The notes under the pieces are model-generated. The model was not told the DNA's origin. It did not search any database and saw only the letters and a list, made by a program, of their open reading frames with translations. Below are positions 8,180 to 14,568 of a stretch of 18,816 bases of DNA, piece by piece (within the stretch, counting starts at the first letter, position 1; the number at the start of each line of letters is the position of its first letter). The DNA is from Pseudomonadales bacterium. GTDB taxonomy: Bacteria; Pseudomonadota; Gammaproteobacteria; Pseudomonadales; Azotimanducaceae. The stretch is taken from assembly GCA_007128525.1 (NCBI GenBank), contig SKXG01000249.1:1-18816 (forward strand), in the 5' to 3' direction. The translations under genes were made by a program, and so were the position numbers.

Positions 8180-10102
8180 TTACTGGGACTTTCGAACCCG
8201 CAGATACCACTCAGCCAGCAGGCGCACCTGCTTCTCGGTATAACCACGCTCGACCATGCGGTGCACGAAATCATCGTGCTTGCGCTTGTCGTCGCTGGTC
8301 GCCTTAGGATTAAACGAAATCACTGGCAGCAGGTCTTCGGTGTTCGAGAACATCTTCTTCTCAATCACCGAGCGCAGCTTCTCGTAGCCCAGCCAGGAAG
8401 GATTGCGGCCATTGTTGTTGGCTCGCGCACGCAGAACGAAGTTGACGATCTCGTTGCGGAAGTCCTTCGGGTTGGAGATACCCGCCGGCTTCTCAATCTT
8501 CTCCAGTTCCTCATTCAGAGCGGCCCGATCGAGAATATCGCCGGTCTCGGGATCGCGGTATTCCTGATCCTGAATCCAGAAGTCGGCGTAGGTGACATAG
8601 CGATCGAAGATGTTCTGCCCATACTCAGAGTAAGACTCCAGATAGGCGGTCTGGATTTCCTTGCCAATGAAGTCAACATACTTCGGCGCCAGGTATTCCT
8701 TCAGGAAAGTGAGATAGCGGTTGCGCTGCTCCTCCGGGAACTGCTCCTGCTCGATGCGCTGTTCCAGCACATACATCAGGTGCACGGGGTTCGCGGCCAC
8801 CTCGGTCGAGTCAAAGTTGAAAACCTTGGACAGAATCTTGAAGGCGAATCGCGTAGACAGCCCTTCCATGCCCTCATCAACACCGGCCATGTCGCGGTAT
8901 TCCTGAATCGACTTGGCTTTCGGGTCGGTGTCCTTGAGGTTTTCACCATCATAGACCCGGATCTTGGAGTAGATGCTCGAGTTCTCGGGCTCCTTGACGC
9001 GCGACAGCACCGTAAAGGTCGCCAGCATGTCCAGCGTATCCGGTGCACAGGGCGCTTCCCGGAGCGATGAATTCGCAATCAGCTTCTCGTAGATCTTCAC
9101 CTCTTCGGAAATGCGCAGACAGTAGGGCACCTTGACGATGTTTACCCGGTCGATGAAGGCCTCATTGTTCTTGTTCGCCTTGAAGTTCTGCCACTCAGAC
9201 TCGTTCGAGTGCGCCAGCACAACGCCATCGAAGGGAATCGCGCCTATCGCCTCGGTACCGTTGTAGTTGCCTTCCTGCGTGGCGGTCAGCAGCGGATGCA
9301 GCACCTTGATCGGCGCCTTGAACATCTCGACAAACTCCATCAGGCCCTGGTTGGCCTTGCACAGCGCGCCGGAATAGCTGTAGGCGTCGGGATCGTTTTG
9401 CGCGAAGTCCTCGAGCTGTCGAATGTCGACCTTGCCCACCAGCGCCGAAATGTCCTGGTTGTTCTCATCGCCCGGCTCGGTCTTCGCCACGGCGATCTGA
9501 TCGAGCATCGACGGATAGCGCTTGACGACCCGGAACTGGCTGATGTCGCCGCCAAATTCCTGCAGGCGTTTGGCTGCCCAGGGTGACATCACACCTCTCA
9601 GATAACGCTGCGGAATGCCGTAGTCTTCTTCCAGGATCGCGCCATCCTCATCAATCGAGAACAGCCCGAGTGGAGATTCGTTCACCGGAGAACCTTTGAT
9701 GGCATAGAAGGGCTCGCGCTGCATCAGCGCTTTGAGGCGTTCCGCAAGTGACGACTTGCCGCCACCAACAGGCCCAAGCAGATAGAGAATCTGCTTGCGC
9801 TCTTCCAGACCCTGCGCAGCATGGCGAAAGAACGACACAATCTGCTCGATAGCCTCTTCCATGCCATAGAACTCATGGAAGGCCGGATAGAGCTTGATGA
9901 TTTTATTCGAGAAGATGCGCGACAACCGGGGATCTTTGGCGGTGTCGACCAGCTCGGGTTCGCCGATCGCCCGGAGCATGCGCTCAGCGGCGGTGGCATA
10001 GGCACCCGGATCATCGCGACAGAGCTCAAGGTATTCCTTGATCGAATACTCTTCTTCCTGCCGTGCATCGTAACGCGCTTGAAAGTGATCGAATACGCCC
10101 AT
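8180..10102 (-). CDS. prkA: PrkA/YeaG family AAA+ serine protein kinase
   Basis: At 640 residues this is a full-length PrkA/YeaG homologue (E. coli YeaG is 644). An N-terminal AAA+ domain shows Walker A GPVGGGKS at 110-117 and the family segment [11 protein letters not shown]. The C-terminal part corresponds to the PrkA kinase domain. PrkA was described as a serine kinase in Bacillus; a Lon-like protease activity has also been proposed, so its chemistry remains open. In enterics yeaG-yeaH responds to starvation and stationary phase, including RpoS and nitrogen limitation. The ATG at 10102 has an excellent GGAGG (10110-10114) seven bases upstream. It heads the prkA-yeaH-spoVR operon and is preceded by a 241-base gap with a structured leader. 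No signal peptide is present. Confidence 0.96.
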   Translation of the reverse strand: MGVFDHFQARYDARQEEEYSIKEYLELCRDDPGAYATAAERMLRAIGEPELVDTAKDPRLSRIFSNKIIKLYPAFHEFYGMEEAIEQIVSFFRHAAQGLEERKQILYLLGPVGGGKSSLAERLKALMQREPFYAIKGSPVNESPLGLFSIDEDGAILEEDYGIPQRYLRGVMSPWAAKRLQEFGGDISQFRVVKRYPSMLDQIAVAKTEPGDENNQDISALVGKVDIRQLEDFAQNDPDAYSYSGALCKANQGLMEFVEMFKAPIKVLHPLLTATQEGNYNGTEAIGAIPFDGVVLAHSNESEWQNFKANKNNEAFIDRVNIVKVPYCLRISEEVKIYEKLIANSSLREAPCAPDTLDMLATFTVLSRVKEPENSSIYSKIRVYDGENLKDTDPKAKSIQEYRDMAGVDEGMEGLSTRFAFKILSKVFNFDSTEVAANPVHLMYVLEQRIEQEQFPEEQRNRYLTFLKEYLAPKYVDFIGKEIQTAYLESYSEYGQNIFDRYVTYADFWIQDQEYRDPETGDILDRAALNEELEKIEKPAGISNPKDFRNEIVNFVLRARANNNGRNPSWLGYEKLRSVIEKKMFSNTEDLLPVISFNPKATSDDKRKHDDFVHRMVERGYTEKQVRLLAEWYLRVRKSQ

Positions 10103-10142
10103 ATCAGGTCCTCCATGACGCCTGCTGTACGCTCATCTTGAT

Positions 10143-10187
10143 GTCTGCCACCTGCCCTGCGTGCTGGGCAATTCAGTTGAGGCAGAC
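10143..10187 (-). promoter_or_regulatory. Nested hairpin in the prkA leader
   Basis: Outer arms GTCTGCC (10181-10187 and 10143-10149, seven perfect pairs) enclose an inner TGCCC/GGGCA stem (10166-10170 and 10153-10157) with an eight-base loop. The element ends about 40 bases before the prkA ATG and lies in the presumed 5' untranslated region. It could be a regulatory RNA structure, a stability element or a dyad bound by a protein. It resembles no riboswitch that I recognise. Confidence 0.4.
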
Positions 10188-10242
10188 TACCGCCTGTTGC
10201 GAATCTTGGGGCCGCTTCAATGTGCTAATGCCCTGGAGTCCG

Positions 10243-10260
10243 GCCCCGCTCCGGGGCTTT
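10243..10260 (+). terminator. GC-rich hairpin followed by TTT, plus-strand orientation
   Basis: GCCCCG and CGGGGC pair perfectly over six positions around a CTC loop and are followed on the plus strand by TTTAA. On the minus strand, the direction of apaH and prkA, the hairpin is preceded by AAA and not followed by T. As a terminator it would therefore act on rightward transcripts, yet no plus-strand gene lies to its left. It may instead act as a weak bidirectional or boundary element between apaH and prkA. Confidence 0.3.
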
Positions 10261-10304
10261 AACTGATATGTCCGTTTCTGGTGCCTGTCGTTCCTTATTC
10301 CGTT

Positions 10305-10336
10305 AAATTTATTTCACTGAAGTGTTACACAAATTT
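10305..10336. promoter_or_regulatory. AT-rich imperfect dyad downstream of apaH
   Basis: Two AAATTT boxes (10305-10310 and 10331-10336) flank a central CACT-GA-AGTG inverted repeat (10315-10324). It starts right after the apaH stop and is clearly more AT-rich than its surroundings. It may be an operator or the distal promoter region of the prkA operon. I found no convincing -35/-10 pair or sigma-54 site in the 10103-10343 gap. Confidence 0.3.
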
Positions 10337-10343
10337 CAGAGAA

Positions 10344-11219
10344 TTAAAGCTGCGTTTGTCGACGTTTTGCTACCGCTGACACCTGGAACCGTCGTCGGTC
10401 CTGCAGCCGCATTGCCGTCAAGGCACCACCCCACACACACCCGGTATCCAGGGCATGTATAAAGGGCAACCCTGTGCGTCCATTTAACGCCGCCCAATGC
10501 CCAAATAACAGCTCTATTGCCGGCTCATTGCGATCGCCATTCAGACTCTGACCGAGCAATTCCCGTGCCGTATCTTCCTCAGCATAGTATGCGAACCAGG
10601 GACGACAAGGTTCAGGCAGTTCGCTCAGCGTTTCCTTGAATTTCAGGTTCAAACGACCGCCCGGCTCCAGTGCACGCATACGGGTCAGATAGTTGGTGAT
10701 GGTGCGTAATCGTGCACCACCGCGCAGATCATCGCGCCAAAGGTCCGGCTCATTGCCGTACATGACTTCAAGAAATGCGGATATTCCGGAACCGCTCAGA
10801 ATCTGTTCGACTTCCCGTGCCAGTGCGGCAGTCTGATCGACCGACCAGATGGGCGGAATACCTGCATGTGTCATGACAAAGCCGTCACGTTGGTAGAACA
10901 ACGGCTGGGTTCGCAACCAGTCGATCAGTACATCGCGATCCGGCGCATCCAGAACGCTCTGCAAGGTGTCACTGCGATTGGGCTGGCGCTCTCCATAGGC
11001 GAGTGCCAAAAGATGCAAATCGTGATTGCCGAGCACCGTGATCGCATCATCGCCAAGGTCACGCACAAAGCGCAGTACAGACAGGGAGTCCGGTCCACGA
11101 TTTACCAGGTCGCCGGCGAACCAGAGCTGATCTTGACCGGGTTGAAAACCAATTTTGTCGACCAGCAGCTGCAGCTCCGCGTAGCAGCCCTGCACGTCAC
11201 CGATCGCGTAAACAGCCAT
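10344..11219 (-). CDS. apaH: Symmetrical bis(5'-nucleosyl)-tetraphosphatase ApaH
   Basis: ApaH splits Ap4A and related dinucleoside polyphosphates to two ADP and also removes Np4 caps from RNA in E. coli. The 291-residue protein carries the calcineurin-like metallophosphatase signature in order: GDVQGC (7-12), GDLVNRG (36-42), GNHD (64-67), THAGI (117-121) and FGHWAAL (239-245). These supply the Asp, Asn and His metal ligands. It is about ten residues longer than the E. coli protein, mainly in a basic C-terminal tail (AVAKRRQTQL). The ATG at 11219 is preceded by GAGG at suitable spacing. It lies 21 bases after rsmA in the lptD-surA-pdxA-rsmA-apaH run. apaG, normally between rsmA and apaH, is missing here. 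Confidence 0.96.
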   Translation of the reverse strand: MAVYAIGDVQGCYAELQLLVDKIGFQPGQDQLWFAGDLVNRGPDSLSVLRFVRDLGDDAITVLGNHDLHLLALAYGERQPNRSDTLQSVLDAPDRDVLIDWLRTQPLFYQRDGFVMTHAGIPPIWSVDQTAALAREVEQILSGSGISAFLEVMYGNEPDLWRDDLRGGARLRTITNYLTRMRALEPGGRLNLKFKETLSELPEPCRPWFAYYAEEDTARELLGQSLNGDRNEPAIELLFGHWAALNGRTGLPFIHALDTGCVWGGALTAMRLQDRRRFQVSAVAKRRQTQL

Positions 11220-11240
11220 AAGCGCCTCGTCAGTCCGCGA

Positions 11241-12047
11241 TTATGCCCGGTCCTGGCTCCGGCAGTATGCGCCCGCCAACGCCACATAACCGTCTAGGTC
11301 GACCTGATCCGGACGCAGCTCCGGCGACACCGGCATCTGATCCCAATCCAAAGCCAGCGTCCGCAGTGCATTGCGCAACGTCTTGCGGCGCTGCTGGAAG
11401 GCCGTCCGCACCAGCGTATCAAAGCTCACCAGGGCATCGTCGCTCAAGCGCTGATCGCGCCGGGGCGTCAAGCGCACAAAACGTGAATCCACAGCGGGAA
11501 CCGGCCGGAAACACTGTGGCGGCACGGCCAATAGCGGTTGTACTTTACAGTGGTATTGCGCCACCACAGACAACCGTCCCCACTGCTTGGTGCCGGGTTC
11601 CGCAGCAAGCCGGGACACGACTTCCTGCTGCAACAAAAAGTGCATGTCCTGAATCTGTCCGACGTGCTGGAAGAGACGCACCAGCAGTGGTGTGGAAATG
11701 TTGTAGGGCAGGTTACCCACCAGACGCCAGCCAGCGTCCGGCGCTGTGGCAAGCAGCGCCGCGAGGTCGATGCGCAACACATCGGCTTCGATCAGCGTCA
11801 ATTCCGGCCAGCGTTCGCGCAGCATGGCGGCCAGATCGCGATCGATCTCAACAACCGTCAACCGGCTGGGATCGCTCAGCTCATCGATCAGGTGTGCCGT
11901 CAATGCGCCTTGCCCGGGACCGATCTCAAGTAGCTGCTGTGTCGGACGTGGCGCCACGGCACGCGCCATGGCCGACAAGATGTTCTGATCGACCAGAAAG
12001 TTCTGCCCAAAACGCTTGCGAGCGCGATGTCCGCGGTCTGCCGGCAT
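11241..12047 (-). CDS. rsmA: 16S rRNA dimethyladenosine methyltransferase RsmA (KsgA)
   Basis: RsmA dimethylates A1518 and A1519 in helix 45 of 16S rRNA using S-adenosylmethionine, late in 30S assembly. The 268-residue protein begins with the family signature RKRFGQNFLVDQNIL (10-24). Then come the SAM-binding motif I EIGPGQGALT (41-50), the acidic motif VEIDRD (66-71), the catalytic NLPYNIST (112-119) and FRPVPAVDS (about 180-188). I chose the ATG at 12045-12047, which overlaps the pdxA stop by one base (TGATG), indicating translational coupling. A TTG one codon upstream is possible but unnecessary. There is no clear Shine-Dalgarno beyond a GGGCGG-like stretch inside pdxA. It is followed by apaH after 21 bases. 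Confidence 0.96.
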   Translation of the reverse strand: MPADRGHRARKRFGQNFLVDQNILSAMARAVAPRPTQQLLEIGPGQGALTAHLIDELSDPSRLTVVEIDRDLAAMLRERWPELTLIEADVLRIDLAALLATAPDAGWRLVGNLPYNISTPLLVRLFQHVGQIQDMHFLLQQEVVSRLAAEPGTKQWGRLSVVAQYHCKVQPLLAVPPQCFRPVPAVDSRFVRLTPRRDQRLSDDALVSFDTLVRTAFQQRRKTLRNALRTLALDWDQMPVSPELRPDQVDLDGYVALAGAYCRSQDRA

Positions 12048-13033
12048 CAAATTGTGCCGCCCGTCAGGCCGCTGAGCGTCGCTCCGAGTGCAATGGCAGC
12101 TTCCAGGCTGCCGCCGTCAATGCGACCTGTCCCGGCCAGGTCCAGGGCGGTGCCGTGATCGACGGAGGTGCGCACGATGGGCAGCCCCAAAGTTACGTTG
12201 ACGGCATGGCCGAAGCCCGCGTGTTTGAGCACCGGCAGGCCCTGATCGTGATACATCGCCAGTACCGCATCGGCCTCGGCAAGCATGGCCGGGGTGAACA
12301 GCGTATCGGCCGGCAGCGGGCCGCGCACGCCGCGGTCACGATAGGCGCGGCAGACCGGCGCAATCACATCGATCTCCTCGCGGCCCAGATGACCGCCCTC
12401 CCCGGCATGTGGATTGAGGCCAGCCACCAGCACGCGCGGCCGCTCGATACGGAAACGCTGCTGCAGGTCCGCCAGCAGAATATCGAGCACCTGCTGCAAC
12501 CGGTCGGCCTGAATCAAGGTCGGTACGGCACTGAGCGGCACATGAGTGGTTGCCAAGGCGACGCGCAACTGGCCAGCGACCAGCAGCATGACAACCTGCG
12601 GGACGCCGCAACGCTCTGCAAAGAATTCAGTGTGGCCGGAAAAGGCCATACCGGCGTCGTTGATCACGGACTTCTGCACTGGACCGGTCACGACCCCGGC
12701 TGCCGCCTTGCTGAGGCACAGATCGGCGGCCTGGCGCAGGGTATCCAGCACGTAGCTGGCATTGTCGAGGGCAAGCTTGCCGGGTTCAGCGGGACATTGC
12801 AGCGGGACCGGCAGCACGGCCAATGTGCCAGGCGCCTGGCTGACTGGGGCGGCCAGGTCTTCCAGCACCTGCAACTGTATCGGCAGCCCCAGCAATCGAG
12901 CGCGGCCACCCAGCAGGCCCGGGTCCGCCACGGCCACCAGTGGTATACGCCGCGGCTGCTGCGCCCAGCGCAGAATCAGATCAGGCCCAATGCCGGCCGG
13001 TTCGCCAGCGGTATACAGCAGCGGTGCAGTCAG
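12047..13033 (-). CDS. pdxA: 4-hydroxythreonine-4-phosphate dehydrogenase PdxA, probable CTG start
   Basis: PdxA oxidises 4-phosphohydroxy-L-threonine for pyridoxal 5'-phosphate synthesis, in step with PdxJ. Conserved segments are YTAGEPAGIGPDL (7-19), TGPVQKSVINDAG (116-128), SGHTEFF (132-138), H164 in TTHVPL, H209 in NPHAGEGGH and H262 in MYHDQGLPVLK, the last three histidines being the metal ligands. The conserved N-terminal GEPAGIGP segment lies upstream of the first ATG/GTG/TTG in frame (GTG 12937). No such codon exists between there and the preceding in-frame stop. A CTG at 13031-13033 overlaps the surA stop as CTGA and sits eight bases after GTGGAG. Starting there gives 328 residues, one fewer than E. 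coli PdxA (329). An automatic call at 12937 would lose 32 residues. The product is very sure, the CTG start fairly sure. Confidence 0.93.
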   Translation of the reverse strand: MTAPLLYTAGEPAGIGPDLILRWAQQPRRIPLVAVADPGLLGGRARLLGLPIQLQVLEDLAAPVSQAPGTLAVLPVPLQCPAEPGKLALDNASYVLDTLRQAADLCLSKAAAGVVTGPVQKSVINDAGMAFSGHTEFFAERCGVPQVVMLLVAGQLRVALATTHVPLSAVPTLIQADRLQQVLDILLADLQQRFRIERPRVLVAGLNPHAGEGGHLGREEIDVIAPVCRAYRDRGVRGPLPADTLFTPAMLAEADAVLAMYHDQGLPVLKHAGFGHAVNVTLGLPIVRTSVDHGTALDLAGTGRIDGGSLEAAIALGATLSGLTGGTI

Positions 13034-14397
13034 AGGCGCAGCTCCACGTAGGATTCGTCGCGAATCTCGGCGATCCAGCTTTGCAACTCTTCCTCGAAGC
13101 GACGGTTGTGCAGGGCGTTGCCGGCCATATTGCGGCGCGCCTCACGCCCCATGTCCTGTTCGCGCCGGTCTTCGACCTTCAGCAGATGCCAGCCATACTC
13201 GGTGCGGAAAGGTCCCTGCACCTCGCCGATCTCGGCATTGTCCATGACCTCAGCGAAGGCCGGCACATAACGCTCGGATTCCGACCACCCCAGGTCACCA
13301 CCGGCCAGCGCACTGCCCGGGTCTTCGGAGAAGATACGCGCCAGCTCGGCAAAGTCCTCACCGTCATCAAGGCGTTCACGCACGGTCTCCAAAATGGCGC
13401 GCGCTTCCTGATCGGTCCGGATTTCCGTCGGCTGCACCAGGATGTGCCGCGCCTTGGTCTGCTGGACCTGGGCCGCACCGGCGCCGCGACGATCGAACAC
13501 CTGAACAATGTGGAAACCGCTGCTGCTGCGGATCGGCCTCAATGTGGCGCCAGGGCGCAGCTCAAGCACCTGATCCGCGAACAGGCTGGGCAGCTCGCCG
13601 GCGCGTCGCCAACCGAGGTCACCGCCTTCCAGCGCCCGAGCATCAGCCGAGTGGGTAATGGCCAGCTCACGAAAGTCAGCGCCCTCCTGCAGCTGCTCAT
13701 ACAGCGATTCCGCCAGTTCAGCACGCTGTTGCACCTGTTGTTCCGACGCGTTATCCGGCACCGCGAGCAGCATATGGCCGACACGATATTCGTCAGCCGT
13801 CATCTGCCGGCCAACGGGAGAATCCAAAAAAGCCCGGATTTCTTCTTCGGTTATGCTGACCCGACGGCCCACCGCATTGCGCTGAACCTGGCCGATCACC
13901 ATCTCGCGCCGTACGTCGTCACGAAACTCCCGGTAACTGATGCCATCGGCGGCCAGTGCCCGCTGAAACTCGGTCAGGTTCATGCCGTTCTGCCGGGCAA
14001 TGTTCTCAATAGCATTGGTCAGGCTCTCATCGTCGATGCGGATGCCGGCACGCTGCCCCATCTGCATCTGAATGCTTTCGGTAACCAGCCGGTCCAGCAC
14101 CTGGGAATAGAGAATCGGCTCAGGCGGCACGGAAGCGTTCGTGGCCCGCATCTGCTCCCGCACATTATTGGCCCGGCTGATCAGCTCCGACGCCAGAATG
14201 ACGTCGTCTTCAACCACCGCCACGATGCGGTCCAGTTCCTCCAGCGCCTGGGCCCGCGGCGCCATAACCAGCACCATCGCAGCCATCAGGCCGCACAGCA
14301 AAGCCATCGTCGTCTGTCGGTATCCCTCTGTGCGCTGCACAGGAGGCACGGTTGCGCTGCCTGCCATACTGCCTTGCATCCGGTCTGTTCCTCTCAT
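13030..14397 (-). CDS. surA: Periplasmic chaperone/peptidyl-prolyl isomerase SurA
   Basis: SurA escorts unfolded outer-membrane proteins, including LptD, across the periplasm to the BAM complex. The 455-residue precursor has a signal sequence with a hydrophobic core at about 31-46 and likely cleavage after AQA (51). Next comes the SurA N-terminal chaperone domain (about 53-180). Two parvulin domains follow: about 203-303 (YRVGHMLLAVP...GGDLGWR...GFHIVQV) and 314-411 (KARHILVQP...GGDLGWS...GWHLLKV). A C-terminal helix ends in VELRL. The ATG at 14397 has an AGGAAG Shine-Dalgarno eight bases upstream. It gives a rather long signal-peptide n-region; ATGs at 14379 and 14367 are alternatives. It follows lptD by 171 bases and its stop overlaps the pdxA start, so chaperone and client are encoded side by side. 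Confidence 0.96.
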   Translation of the reverse strand: MRGTDRMQGSMAGSATVPPVQRTEGYRQTTMALLCGLMAAMVLVMAPRAQALEELDRIVAVVEDDVILASELISRANNVREQMRATNASVPPEPILYSQVLDRLVTESIQMQMGQRAGIRIDDESLTNAIENIARQNGMNLTEFQRALAADGISYREFRDDVRREMVIGQVQRNAVGRRVSITEEEIRAFLDSPVGRQMTADEYRVGHMLLAVPDNASEQQVQQRAELAESLYEQLQEGADFRELAITHSADARALEGGDLGWRRAGELPSLFADQVLELRPGATLRPIRSSSGFHIVQVFDRRGAGAAQVQQTKARHILVQPTEIRTDQEARAILETVRERLDDGEDFAELARIFSEDPGSALAGGDLGWSESERYVPAFAEVMDNAEIGEVQGPFRTEYGWHLLKVEDRREQDMGREARRNMAGNALHNRRFEEELQSWIAEIRDESYVELRL

Positions 14398-14505
14398 ATC
14401 AAAATCTTCCTGAGCTACTGGTCACGCTGCCGACTGAGCACCCTAAGCGCTCAGACCTTCAGCGTCCATCGTGGTTCGCAGCTTGCGGCCCAGCATGCGC
14501 CCGCC

Positions 14506-14532
14506 ATTGTACGGCTATTGTACAGGGGTCAG
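14506..14532 (-). promoter_or_regulatory. Possible promoter and repeats upstream of surA
   Basis: In the 171-base lptD-surA gap, plus-strand ATTGTAC occurs twice (14506-14512 and 14517-14523). On the minus strand this gives two TACAAT boxes, each one mismatch from the -10 consensus. A CTGACC -35-like box (14527-14532) lies 15 bases upstream of the nearer one, which is short spacing. A nine-base palindrome GGTCAGACC (14527-14535) overlaps the -35. This may be an internal promoter for surA and the genes after it. No clear lptD terminator is seen. Confidence 0.3.
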
Positions 14533-14568
14533 ACCACGGCAGCGGGCCCGCCACCATGCCGCCGGCGT

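Noticed and set aside
11243..13051. 602-codon plus-strand open frame antisense to rsmA and pdxA
   Set aside because: It is a low-complexity shadow of two genes with clear catalytic motifs.
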